Part shown: positions 1-11,016 of the stretch, piece after piece | Numbering within the stretch: the stretch's first letter is position 1 | Layout of the letters: each line of letters opens with the position of its first letter | Translations under genes and position numbers: made by a program | Origin: Ambrosia x helenae | Taxonomy: Eukaryota; Streptophyta; Magnoliopsida; Asterales; Asteraceae | DNA: 64,000 nucleotides | Direction of reading: 5' to 3' | NCBI GenBank assembly: GCA_030844895.1 | Contig: CM061233.1 | Span: 48,761,937-48,825,936, forward strand | The notes under the pieces: generated by a model | Database searches by the model: none | The model's input: the letters and a program-made list of their open reading frames with translations, nothing else | Told to the model about the DNA's origin: nothing

Positions 1-634
1 TATGGGACGACTAGGGTTTGTATAATGAAGTTTATGAGGTCAAGTATGGTATTTATAGTCGTTTTTAGTCGTCCAGCACGTAACACGCGATTATGCAGCT
101 TTACACGCGATCAGGAAGCCTAATCGCATGTAAGTTCATGCAATTGGGGCCTAATCGCATGAACAGTCATGCGATCAGTCCCCTACTCGCCCCTAAGGTC
201 CCCCACTCGCCCTCCTATAGGCGATTGGGCTATCCTAATCGCCTATAGGGGCCTGTTCCGTGTGTTTTGCGCGTTAAACCCCGTTTTAAACATATGTTAA
301 CACATATTCACGTACCAACAAGTCACATAATGATTGTAAACACATAACACATGTAAATACACATATTCACACTCGTTCACCAATTCCCGGGACTCGAGAC
401 TTGTATGTTCCGTATGCCCTGACGATCCTACAAATCGTCACCGTTTGTACACTTGGTTAAGGACTGACATCTAATGAACCTCTAGACCAACATCCAATGA
501 TCTTCTAGACTAACCGATAGTTCCCGAACCATAACCCGACTTAACTAACCCAGTTAAGTACAATCTACGCGTGACTCGCTAAGGTAGACTTTCATCTAGA
601 CAACGTTGTTAACCAGAATTTGCCGGGTGTCACA
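1..634 (-). repeat. Partial 3' LTR of gypsy element A
   Basis: This is the terminal 634 bases of a long terminal repeat whose other end lies left of the window. It matches 7973-8607, the same part of the 5' LTR of A, almost base for base; I see only a handful of substitutions and single-base indels, so the insertion is young. It ends in TGTCACA at 634 and is followed directly by a polypurine tract, which fixes the boundary and shows that the element reads on the minus strand. A minus-strand TATA-like box (TATAAATA) lies at 50-57. Confidence 0.93.
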
Positions 635-794
635 TCATCCCCACGTTAAAAGAATTTTCGTCCCGAAAATTGCACAAGTACCAAAAGAACAAAAGAAATA
701 ACGAAGGGAACAAACAAAAGATAGAAACCAAAAGAGAGATTTACCCGAGTTGTCACATCATCCCCACGTTAAAAGGAATCTCGCCCCGAGATTC
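635..794 (-). other. Duplicated polypurine tract and stop-codon hairpin of element A
   Basis: Next to the 3' LTR, the minus strand carries a polypurine tract (AACGTGGGGATGA). A near copy of the junction lies 123 bases inward: TGTCACA plus tract plus hairpin occurs at 628-671 and again at 751-794. Each copy holds a perfect 8-bp hairpin with a 3-base loop (653-660/664-671 and 776-783/787-794). The two stems differ in sequence but both pair fully. The pol stop codon overlaps the base of the inner hairpin. The outer tract is the one touching the LTR, so it should prime plus-strand synthesis; the inner one looks like a relic. Confidence 0.75.
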
Positions 795-2227
795 ATTCAG
801 CTGCGGAAGAGACATATCTCGACTCGAACGCTTCCTTAGGAAAGAGGTGAGGATACTTAGACTTCATCTGATCCTCCCGTTCCCACGTGTACTCTGGTCC
901 CCGGTTCGAGTTCCACCGAACCTTAACGATGTGAATCTTGCTATGACGTAGGCTACGAATCTTGTAATCAAGGATCTCCACAGGTTCTTCCACAATCCGA
1001 AGACGATCATCAACCTTGATCTCTTCCAGTGGAACAATGAGAGACTCGTCAGCCAGACACTTCTTCAAGTTGGACACATGGAAGACGTTATGTACGTTAC
1101 CGAGCTCCGTCGGTAAATCAAGACGATATGCCACCGGTCCAATCCGTTCCAGGATCGTAAATGGACCGACATACCGCGGATTGAGTTTGCCACGCTTCCC
1201 AAAGCGTATGACGCCCTTCCACGATGAGACTTTTAGAAGTACTTTGTCATTGACTTGGAATTCCAATGGTTTGCGACGCTGATCGGCATAACTCTTTTGT
1301 CGATCCCGTGCCGCCGCCAACCGGTTACGAATCTGTATGATCTTTTCCGAAGTTTCGTACACTAGTTCAGGCCCAGTGAGTTGACTCTCACCCACCTCAG
1401 CCCAACAAAGAGGAGAACGGCATTTCCCGTCCGTACAGTGCTTCGAACGGAGCCGCCTTGATGCTCGTGTGATAACTGTTGTTGTATGAGAATTCTACTA
1501 ACGGTAGATGAGCTTCCCAACCCTTGCCAAAATCGATCACACATGCCCGCAGCATGTCTTCTAAAGTTTGAATCGTGCGCTCACTCTGACCGTCAGTCTG
1601 TGGATGATAAGCCGTACTCATGTCTAGTTGGGTACCCAAAGCCTTGTGCAAAGACTTCCAGAAGTGAGAAGTAAAATGGGAGTCACGATCCGAGATAATA
1701 GAAACTGGCACCCCGTGCTTAGAAACAACTTCCTTTAAATAAAGACGAGCCAAACGATTCATGGTGTCGGTCTCCTTAATAGCAAGAAAATGGGCTGATT
1801 TCGTCAACCGATCGACAATCACCCATATCTTGTCATTCCCGCTTGGTGATTTAGGAAGTTGTGTGACAAAATCCATGGTAATCCGTTCCCATTTCCATTC
1901 CGGAATTTCAGGTTGTTGCAAGAGACCCGACGGTTTCTGGTATTCCACCTTGACCTTAGCACAGGTCAAGCATTTGCTCACGTATGAGGCTATATCCGAC
2001 CTCATGTTTGGCCACCAGTAAAGCACCTTCAGATCTTGGTACATCTTATCCGAACCAGGATGAATAGAATACCGGGACTTATGAGCCTCATCAAGGACAA
2101 GCTCCCATAGTCCCCCGAAATAAGGAACCCATATGCGTTCTGCAAAGTAGTGCAGGCCATCAGGCCTTCGCTCGAGGTGCTTGTCGGCACCGTGCATAGT
2201 TTCAGCTTTAAGGTTTTCCTCCTTCAA
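793..2227 (-). pseudogene. Element A pol: integrase, GPY/F module and chromodomain
   Basis: This is the 3' part of the gypsy polyprotein. The frame at 1397-2227 holds the zinc-binding end and the integrase core, with the D, D and E of the catalytic triad visible near TMDFVTQ, SDRDSHF and SERTIQTLE. A one-base insertion near 1415 breaks it from the next frame (793-1395), which carries the GPY/F module and a C-terminal chromodomain (KVRWNSNRGPEYTWERE and YPHLF). A chromodomain at the end of integrase places the element among chromoviruses; with 2.6-kb LTRs the Tekay type fits best. Integrase joins the cDNA to the host chromosome, and the chromodomain is thought to steer it to marked chromatin. 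The stop codon sits at the inner hairpin. Another frameshift near 2240 separates this from the RNase H part. Confidence 0.9.
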
Positions 2228-2255
2228 AGCTTCTAACTGGGCAGAACGGAGTTGA

Positions 2256-4652
2256 TCAGGTAGGGATGAATGAATGAATGGTGAGCTGCAACGCCCGAAC
2301 GCGACGAGGTATAGTAGATTCCTTCCTGCTCAAGGCGTCTGCTACAACATTCGCCTTGCCAGGATGGTACTTAATGGCACAATCATAGTCATTCAGAAGT
2401 TCAATCCAACGACGCTGCCGTATGTTCAAATGTTGTTGGTCGAAAATATGTTGGAGACTCTTGTGATCGGTGTAGATGGTGCATTTGGTACCGTACAAGT
2501 AATGTCTCCAAATTTTCAACGCGAATACCACGGCACCCAACTCCAAGTCATGGGTGGTGTAGTTCTTCTCGTGCACCTTGAGTTGACGAGAAGCATACGC
2601 GATCACTTTCTCGCGTTGCATCAACACGCAACCGAGACCATGAATAGAAGCATCACAGTAAACTACGAAATCATCAGGGCCTTCAGGTAAAGACAAAATA
2701 GGAGCAGAACACAGTTTGGACTTTAGTTCCTCAAACGCTGACTCTTGTGGTTCACCCCAGTCGAATTTTCTATCCTTCTGAGTAAGAGTGGTGAGCGGTT
2801 GAGCGATCTTCGAGAACCCCTGAATGAAACGACGATAGTAGCCCGCAAGGCCTAGGAATTGCCGCACCTCAGTTGGCGTCTTTGGTGCTCCCCAGTCCTT
2901 GATTGCTTCGATCTTAGCTGGATCGACATGAATCCCTAGTTCATTAACCACATGTCCTAGGAACTGAACTTCGCGTAACCAAAAGTCACACTTTGAGAAC
3001 TTAGCGTAAAGTTGTTCCCGTCGCAAGAGTTCCAAAACTAACCGCAGATGTTCCTCGTGTTCGGTCTCGTTCTTAGAGTAGATCAGAATGTCATCAATAA
3101 ACACAATGACGAATTTGTCAAGATATGGTTTGCAAACGCGGTTCATCAAGTCCATGAAAACCGCCGGTGCGTTCGTGAGACCGAAAGGCATGACCAAGAA
3201 TTCGAAATGGCCATAACGTGTACGAAAGGCAGTCTTTGCAACGTTAGCTTCCCTTACCCGCAACTGGTGATAACCGGACCTCAAGTCAATCTTGGAATAA
3301 TAACTAGAACCCTGGAGCTGGTCGAATAGATCATCAATACGTGGAAGAGGATAACGGTTCTTGACGGTCAATTTGTTCAGTTCTCTGTAGTCCACACACA
3401 ATCGGAAACTTCCATCCTTCTTCTTAACAAATAGAATCGGGGCTCCCCAAGGGGAAGAACTTGGTCTGATGAAACCCTTGTCCAAGAGTTCCTGTAACTG
3501 ACTAGACAATTCCTGCATCTCGGGAGGTGCAAGACGGTAGGGGGCCCGAGCAATAGGAGCAGCCCCTGGTACAAGATCAATACCAAACTCGACCTGACGA
3601 TGGGGAGGAAGGCCATATAAATCATCGGGAAAAACATCAGGAAAGTCGCGTACAACTGGAATATCGTCGATCTTCTTCTCATCACCAGAGGAAACAGATA
3701 AAAGTGCCAAAACGGCTGGATGACCCTTTCGAAGACACTTAAGGGCTTTCATGCTAGAGATGATGTTTAGCGAAACACCACCCTTGATTCCGTACACGGA
3801 AAGGAATTCTCCATCAGGGAGAGGAATCCGAATAACCTTGTCGTAACAGACAATCTCCACGCGATACAAAGACAACCAATCCATTCCTACCACAACGTCA
3901 AAACTACCCAATGGTACCGGCATAAGGTCGATGGGGAACGATAAACCCGACAACTCTAATTGACACTCCCGAAGGATACAAGTAGCTTCAATCTTTTTAC
4001 CGTCAGCCAACTCAATAATATACTTAGTCTCTAATGGTACGGGTACTACATCTAGCAGTCGACTAACTCCCATGGATACAAAACTCTTGTCGGCACCAGA
4101 ATCAAATAACACACTAACAGAACGATTATTGAGAAGGAACGTACCGGTGACTGTGTCAGGATCCTGTCTAGCCTCAGCGGCTCCAATGACGAAGGCACGT
4201 GCATTTCTGCCGCCGCCCCCGTTGTTCCCATTACCGTTGTTTCCACCCTGCTTCAGTTTTGGGCAATCCTTCTTGTAATGCCCGGTCTCACCACAATTGT
4301 AACATCCTTGTCTTCCCGTAGTCCCTTGAGTAGTCGGAGCTGAGTTAGTAGTCGGGGCCTGGGTCGATGGAAGTGTAACCCGACAATCTTTAGCATAATG
4401 CCCTGTTCGCTGGCAGCGATGACAACGGTTACTGTCGCAGTTCCCTTGATGGTGACGTCCACACTTGTTACATTTGGGCAGTTTCCCCGCATAACCACCC
4501 TGTTTGTTACCCGAAGAAGAAGAACCCCCATTGTCGAACCTCTTATTCTGTTGTGCTGGCCCAGATCCCTTCCCGTCAGTTTCCCACTTGCGCTTGTTAT
4601 TCTCTGGAGCCTTAACAGTCGAACCCTTAGCAGGCAGAATACCCTCATTCAC
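2256..4652 (-). pseudogene. Element A Gag zinc knuckles, protease, reverse transcriptase, RNase H
   Basis: One open frame of 798 codons. In order it holds a basic linker, CCHC-type zinc knuckles (residues about 61-90 and 117-130), an aspartic protease with DSGAD at 184-188, reverse transcriptase with the active site FIDD at 518-521, and RNase H from about 662 (VVYCDAS). The single frame implies that Gag and Pol are made as one polyprotein in this family. A one-base difference from copy B near 4655 separates it from the upstream capsid frame. At the other end, an extra repeat of a 4-base unit (2264-2280 is ATGA-rich) shifts the frame before integrase. Otherwise the enzyme domains look complete, so A is recently dead rather than ancient. 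Confidence 0.93.
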
Positions 4653-5437
4653 CTTTCAAGTTGGTCATCCTATGAGCCGATCGGACCACCTCTGCGTATG
4701 TAGGATGATTTCCCGCAGCCACTAACCCTGCGATTTCCGGTACTAACCCCGAGATATAATGCTCAATCCTCCTGAACTCTGGCACATGCAGATCAGGACA
4801 CAGCACTGCCAATTCGTTACGCCTCACAGTATACTTCTCAATTTCAGACCCAGACATCTTGAGGTTCCACACCTCGTGCTCTAGCTTCTGCACCTCTTCC
4901 CTCGGACAGTATTCACGCTTCAGCAGCTGCACAAAATTCTCCCAAGGCATAGCATACGCCTCCCCAATACCCATATTCTGGGTGATGTTATTCCACCAAG
5001 TCAATGCAACATCCTGGAATAACGCAGCAGCATACTTAACCCGATCTTCTGGGAGACAGTTACACATTAGAAACACTGACTCCACTTTCTCCAGCCACCT
5101 AAGCAAACTCACCGCACCCTCAGTGCCAGAGAATTCCTGGGGCTTACAGTCCCGAAACATCTTGTAGGTACACATGGGTGGGGGTGGGTTAACAGGACCA
5201 CCTGAAATGAAACGCATGAGAAACCACGAAGAATGTAAACAAGGTTCACCAATGAGGCAAAGAAAATGGATAAATCAACTTACCACCACCGTTGTGCCCT
5301 AACTGAAAGGCAGCTTGGAGTAAGTTGTTCAGATCAGCCTGCGATAGGTTAATACCTCCACGACCACCAGCTCCACCGCGACCACCACCACGTCCACCAT
5401 TGCGACCACCTCCACGTCCTCCTCGTACTCCAGACAT
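4645..5437 (-). pseudogene. Element A gag: RGG-rich start and capsid, split by an intron
   Basis: Exon 1 (5284-5437) starts with MSGVRGGRGGG and encodes about 51 residues rich in RGG and GGR, then a helix ending QAAFQLGHNGG. Exon 2 (4645-5201) encodes the capsid, with the retrotransposon Gag motifs FSGTEGAVSLLRWLEKVE and ALTWWNN. Between them is an 82-nt intron with GT and AG ends; splicing joins the two in frame. Read without splicing, exon 1 runs into a stop after 63 codons, so a Gag carrying the RGG tail needs splicing; an unspliced RNA could give Gag only from an inner start such as the ATG at 5217. The same design is present in copies B and C. A frameshift at about 4655 cuts this copy from its zinc knuckles. 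Confidence 0.85.
5202..5283 (-). other. Spliceosomal-type intron in gag of A
   Basis: On the minus strand the donor is GTAAGT and the acceptor is TTTCATTTCAG. The segment is 82 nt, T-rich towards its 3' end, with CTCAT candidates for the branch point. Removing it joins phase 1 to phase 1 and keeps the Gag frame. Copies B (21892-21973) and C (25683-25764) have the same length and the same ends. The intron is inferred from sequence only. Confidence 0.7.
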
Positions 5438-5970
5438 GATTCTGGCAGAAAGAACGAGAAAATTTAGTTTCGCAGATAAAGATAACCACTAATGTTCACA
5501 AGATCAAAGTTAGATCCAATCCAGGACTATCCCTTCAAACCCAGAGCTCACCAGGGCTTCCATGCATTTCGGTTTATGATTTTGTGTGCACCCAAAATGA
5601 TAAACCGCTCTACATGGTCCTCCAAGTGTTCTCCTAGTTCAAAGTTCGAATCACCGAACATAGACTCTTAGCTATACACCGTAATACTACGGTAGTTTAT
5701 GGCAAGTGTTTCTATTGGAGTATGAAAGGGAGATGTCCGAGCCTTGGACAAATCTCAAGAGTATACGAGTTACCCCACTATACTACACTGCCTAGAAAGC
5801 AAGTAACCCAACCTAAGATAGAACGGATGATGTAACGTAGAAAGACCAACGATTTAGAGACACCCGACAAGACCATACGTAAACCACCATAATGTTTAGT
5901 ACCATGTGATCGTCTAGTGTGTGCGACTCGGCTATAGACTAGACTCTACATGCAGCCTAGTTCACTATAA
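5438..5970 (-). other. Untranslated leader of element A
   Basis: About 530 bases between the primer-binding site and the gag start. I see no reading frame of note. The same leader is found in B (22129-22663), C (25919-26454) and, more diverged, in F (54873-55521), so it is a family feature that probably holds packaging and dimer signals. Confidence 0.7.
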
Positions 5971-5988
5971 CCATTGGCTCTGATACCA
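5971..5988 (-). promoter_or_regulatory. Primer-binding site, initiator Met-tRNA
   Basis: The minus strand reads TGGTATCAGAGCCAATGG, complementary to the 3' end of plant initiator methionine tRNA. It lies 3 bases inside the 5' LTR (5992-8607) and marks the start of minus-strand DNA synthesis. Confidence 0.93.
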
Positions 5989-7170
5989 ATCTGTCACACC
6001 CTCAAAATCCACTTGCGGAGTTTTACCGCGAGGCGCATGACAAACCAGGATCCAAACCAACGATCACAATAAACAAGTCTAACATGAACATAATGCAATT
6101 TCAAAACAATGTTTAAAATCCCCGTTTACAGCGGAAGCTTATTCAAACAATTATTCAATAATAAACCAATGTTCAACGTTTGTAAAACCATGCAACTCTA
6201 TCTAGACGCCGTGCAGACGCGTGCGCCCTAGTTCCATTGTGCTACCTTAGCGACCTGAGAAAACATGTAAAAGTTTACGTCAGCACAAAAATGCTGGTGA
6301 GTTTACAGGTTTTGTATCCAAGTACCAAGTCAACCTGTCCATACTATAACAAATCGAAAACCAGTGTACGCTAGCTAGGCGTATGTTTTGTTACTACCAC
6401 GATTGGAAAACCATTACTAACACGCATACCAGATGTTGTGCCCGAAAGTAAACCAGTTGTTCCTGTTGTTCCTGTTTGAGACAATATGCACTCGCCCGGC
6501 CCTCCAAGCCGACGAGCGGGGTTGGTCACTCCCAATAGCGCTATTCACATTTCCCCGTTGTGCAAACCCGCACATTCATGGTTCCCCCCGGGACTTCCAA
6601 AGATCGTGTAGTACACAATAGAAACCCATAGTATGACAGTAGTTACCAAATAATCGTTTTAACACATGTTTTCTCCCCCGAAAGTATGAAACCAGTTTAA
6701 AAGAGGGGCTGTAAACTCACCTTAATTTGCGTTACTCCTTAACCCGAGTAAACACAACTGCTATGCTAGTCCCGTAAAGCGGCGACCTAACATATGACAG
6801 TTACAAGTACTTAGACTAATAACCCGCAGGTTAATTAGTCCCTAGATGTCCAGACCATAACCAAGTTCGTTTGAAAACACCGTGACTGTTTAACTGACCC
6901 AAAGTACAAGACTCGACATCCCATTGGTGACCCGAGACTCCCCGTGTTATGTTTACGCTCTCAAACATACAATCATGCAATCACACTTAACATATGTTAA
7001 CGCACAACAAGTTATAGCACATAGTTCACGTATCCCGAATTACATCCAAACATATGTTACCAAGTTATTAGATATGTTACGGGGTTCCTAGCATGTTCCT
7101 ACATGTCAAATCGGGTCTCGGAATGCTAATTTATACTTACAGCAGCAGTACACGCGATTAGGAAAAGTCA

Positions 7171-7350
7171 ACTAGCATTTAGGGCTGATTGCATATAAAA
7201 ACTAGCATTTAGGGCTGATTGCATATAAAAACTAGCATTTAGGGCTGATTGCATATAAAAACTAGCATTTAGGGCTGATTGCATGTAAAACTAGCAATTA
7301 GGGCTAATCGCATGTAAGTACTAGCATTAGGCCCTAATCGCATGAAAGAC
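7171..7350. repeat. 30-bp minisatellite inside the LTR of A
   Basis: Three perfect 30-bp units (7171-7200, 7201-7230, 7231-7260), a fourth with one change, and then diverged half-units. The core reads CTAGCATTTAGGGCTGATTG. Equivalent arrays with other copy numbers lie in the LTRs of B and C. Confidence 0.9.
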
Positions 7351-8021
7351 TGGCGATTGGCCTCCTAATCGCCTCTAACATAGGCGATTAGGATTGCTAA
7401 TCGCCTGTAACCTTGCTGTTCCAGTTTTTCGCGCGTTTAACGCTCCAAATCAGATCCAGAACGTGTGTAACCACCCAATATCATCCCAACAACTATTCTA
7501 AACATGTTTAAACCAAAATCCTTCGTTTTGCCTCGTATTATCAGTCCTGCATGCAATCACGTAATCCAAACACCATTCACATAGCATGCAACATCACACT
7601 AACATGCGTAACTATCACCTAATAATCAGTTACTTAGATTTTTATCATCATAATATCATTATTATTCTGATCTAACATAATAACATGTCACTCATTCATC
7701 TAGAATCATAAAAACCCTAGCTTTCTAATCATAAACACACATAACACATGTATACTAGTTAAAATCCGATTAACAACACTTATTAACGATTTTCAGAAAG
7801 CTTTTCCGTTTTAGAACAGGTCTGGACCATTAGGGATTGAATAAAAACATTTATAAAGATTCATGGATGGAAACCAAACCTTAGATTTGTGAAAGAATGA
7901 TGGATTAAGCTTGAAACCTTGTGTTTTGATCAAAAATCGCGTTCCAGAGGTTGTGTGTGTGTTGGGGCAGGTTATGGGACGACTAGGGTTTGTATAATGA
8001 AGTTTATGAGGTCAAGTATGG

Positions 8022-8029
8022 TATTTATA
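8022..8029 (-). promoter_or_regulatory. TATA-like box in the LTR of A
   Basis: The minus strand reads CTATAAATACC in the 5' LTR. The box is kept at the matching spot in every copy of the family: 50-57, 10264-10271, 24771-24778 and 28553-28560. This is the likely core promoter for the genomic RNA. Confidence 0.55.
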
Positions 8030-8607
8030 GTCGTTTTTAGTCGTCCAGCACGTAACACGCGATTATGCAGCTTTACACGCGATCAGGAAGCCTAATCGCA
8101 TGTAAGTTCATGCAATTGGGGCCTAATCGCATGAACAGTCATGCGATCAGTCCCCTACTCTCGCCCTAAGGTCCCCCACTCGCCCTCCTATAGGCGATTG
8201 GGCTATCCTAATCGCCTATAGGGGCCTGTTCCGTGTGTTTTGCGCGTTAAACCCCGTTTTAACATATGTTAACACATATTCACGTACCGACAAGTCACAT
8301 AATGATTGTAAACACATAACACATGTAAATACACATATTCACACTCGTTCACCAATTCCCGGGACTCGAGACTTGTATGTTCCGTATGCCCTGACGATCC
8401 TACAAATCGTCACCGTTTGTACACTTGGTTTAAGGACTGACATCTAATGAACCTCTAGACCAACATCCAATGATCTTCTAGACTAACCGATAGTTCCCGA
8501 ACCATAACCCGACTTAACTAACCCAGTTAAGTACAATATACGCGTGACTCGCTAAGGTAGACTTTCATCTAGACAACGTTGTTAACCAGAATTTGCCGGG
8601 TGTCACA

Positions 8608-10855
8608 TAAACCAAATGTATGCCGATGTAGAAACCCTGTTGTTCCAACGTTGTTCCTGTTTGAGACAAATATGCACCCGCCGACCCTCCAAGTCGACGA
8701 GCGGGGTTGGTCATCCCAATAGCGCTATCACATTTCCCCGTTGTGCAAACCCGACATTCCATGGTTTCCCCGGGACTTCCAAAGATCGGTATACACAATA
8801 GAAACCCATAGTAATGACAGTAGTTACCAATAATTGTTTTAAAACACATGTTTTCCCCCCAAAAAGTATAAAACCAGTTTAAAGAGGGGCCGTAAACTCA
8901 CCTTAAGTGCGTTACTCCTTGAACCCGAGTAAACTCACTGCTATGCTATTCCCGTAAAGTCGGCGACCTAACATACGACAGTTACAAGTACTTAGACTAT
9001 AACCCGTAGGTTTAATTAGTCCCTAGATGTCCAGACCATAACCAAGTTCGTTTGAAAACACCGTGACTGTTTAACTGACCCAAAGTACAAGACTCGTCAT
9101 CCCAAGGTGCCCGAGACTCCCCCGTGTTATGTTTACGCTCCAAAACATACAATAACGCAATTACACCTTAACATACGTTAATGCACAACAAGTTATAGCA
9201 CATAGTTCACAGTATCACCAGAATTACATCCGAATATATGTCACCAAGTTATTAGACATGTTACGGGGTTTTCCTAGCATGTTACTACATGTTAAATCGG
9301 GTCTCGGAATGCTAATTTACACTTACTAGCACAGTACAAGTACACGCGATTAGGAAAAGTCAACTAGCATTTAGGTTGGTCAACTGGCATTTAGGAAGGC
9401 TAATCGCATTGTAACTACTAGCATTTAGGGCTAATTGCATGTAACTACTAGCATTTAGGGCTAATTGCATGTAACTACTAGCATTTAGGGCTGATTGCAT
9501 GTAACTACTAGCATTTAGGCTGATTGCATGTAACTACTAGCAATTAGGGCTAATCGCATGTATCAACTAGCATTTAGGCCCTAATCGCATGAAACATAGG
9601 CGATTGCCTCCTAATCGCCTCTAATATAGGAATAGGATTGCTAATCGCCTGTAACCTTGCTGTTCCGGTTTTTCGCGCGTTTAACCTCCAAATCAGTCCA
9701 GAACGTGTGTAACCACCCAAATATCATCCCAACAACTATTCTAAACATGTTTAACCCAAAATCCTTCGTTTAACCTCGTATTATCAGTCCTGCATGCAAC
9801 CATGTAATCCAAACGCCATACACATAACATGAAACACCACATTAACATGCATAACTATAAACCCCTAATATTCAATTCTCAGATTTTATCATCATAATAT
9901 CATAAGTATTCTGAATTAACCTAATAACATGTTAATCCTTCATCTTGAATCATAAAAACCCAACTTTCTAATCATAACACACATAACACAAGCATACTAG
10001 TTAAAATCCGATTAACAACACTTATTAACGATTTTCAGAAAGCTTTTCCGTTTTAGAACAGGTCTGGACTATTAGGGATTGTAAAAAAACGTTTATAAGA
10101 TTGCATGGATGGAAACCAAACCTTAGATTTGTAAAAGAATGATGGATTAAGCTTGAAACCTTGTGTTTTGATAAAAAAATCTAAGCGTTCAGAGGTTGTG
10201 TGTGTGTTGGGGCGGTTATGACGACTAGGTTTTGTATAATGAAGTTTAGGAGGTCAAGTATGGTATTTATAGTCGTTTTTAGTCGTCCAGCCCGTAACTA
10301 GCGATTATGCAGCCTTTACACGCGATTAGGAAGCCTAAATCGCATGTAAGTTCAGCAATTGGGGCCTAATCGCATGAACAGTCACAATTGGTCCCTACTC
10401 GCCCCTAAAGGGCCTACCTACGCCCCCCTTATAGGCGATTAGGCCTCCCAAATCGCCTATAGGGGCTGGTTTCGTGTGTTTTGCGCGTTAAAACCCCGTT
10501 TTAACATATGTTAACACATATTCACATACCGACAAGTCACATAATGATTGTAAACACATAACACATGTAAATACACATATTCACACTCGTTCACAACAAT
10601 TCCCGGGACTCGAGACTTGTATGTTTTCCGTATGCCCTGACGATCCTACAATCGTCACCCGTTTGTACACTTGGTTAAGGACTGACATTCTCTAATGAAC
10701 CTCTAGAACCAACATCCAATGATCTTCTAGACTAAACCGATAGTTCCCGAACCATAACCCCATAACTAACCCAGTTAAGTACAATATACGCGTGAATCGC
10801 TAAGGTAGACTTTCATCTAGACAACGTTGTTAACCAGAATTTGCCGGGTGTCACA
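8608..10855 (-). repeat. Truncated 3' LTR of gypsy element B
   Basis: A 2248-base LTR fragment that begins in mid-LTR (equivalent to about 26919 in the LTR of C) exactly where element A ends, and finishes with TGTCACA at 10855 before a polypurine tract and hairpin (10874-10892). The missing outer piece should lie left of A, outside the window. It has many one-base gains at short homopolymers compared with the C copy, which may be sequencing error. Confidence 0.9.
9363..9600. repeat. Minisatellite in the 3' LTR of B
   Basis: About six imperfect units of about 29-30 bp with the core CTAGCATTTAGGGCT(A/G)ATTGC, at the same position as the array in A but with different copy number and different spacer bases (ATGTAACTA). 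Confidence 0.8.
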
Positions 10856-10916
10856 TCATCCCCACGTTAAAAGAATTTTCGTCCCGAAAATTGCACAAGT
10901 ACTAAAAGAACAAAAG

Positions 10917-11016
10917 NNNNNNNNNNNNNNNNNNNNNNNNNNNNNNNNNNNNNNNNNNNNNNNNNNNNNNNNNNNNNNNNNNNNNNNNNNNNNNNNNNNN
11001 NNNNNNNNNNNNNNNN
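10917..11016. other. Assembly gap of 100 N
   Basis: A run of exactly 100 N, the usual marker for a gap of unknown size. By comparison with element A (687-1447), about 760 bases covering the chromodomain and GPY/F module of B are missing here. Confidence 0.97.

Larger units (their letters stand above)
5992..8607 (-). repeat. 5' LTR of gypsy element A
   Basis: A complete LTR of 2616 bases, from TGTCACACCC at the primer-site end to GGGTGTCACA at the outer end. Its outer 635 bases match window positions 1-634. It contains a 30-bp minisatellite (7171-7350), many short GGCGATTAGG / CCTAATCGCC motifs, and a minus-strand TATA-like box at 8022-8029. A GCGG...CCGC hairpin (6015-6029) lies near the primer site. 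To the right, 8608 onward is the middle of another LTR of the same family, so A was inserted into that LTR; the first bases TAAAC are the expected right-hand target duplication. Confidence 0.95.

Noticed and set aside
7171..7290. Evenly repeated 30-bp units resembling a CRISPR array
   Set aside because: There are no unique spacers; whole units repeat. The host is a plant and the array sits inside an LTR, so it is a minisatellite.
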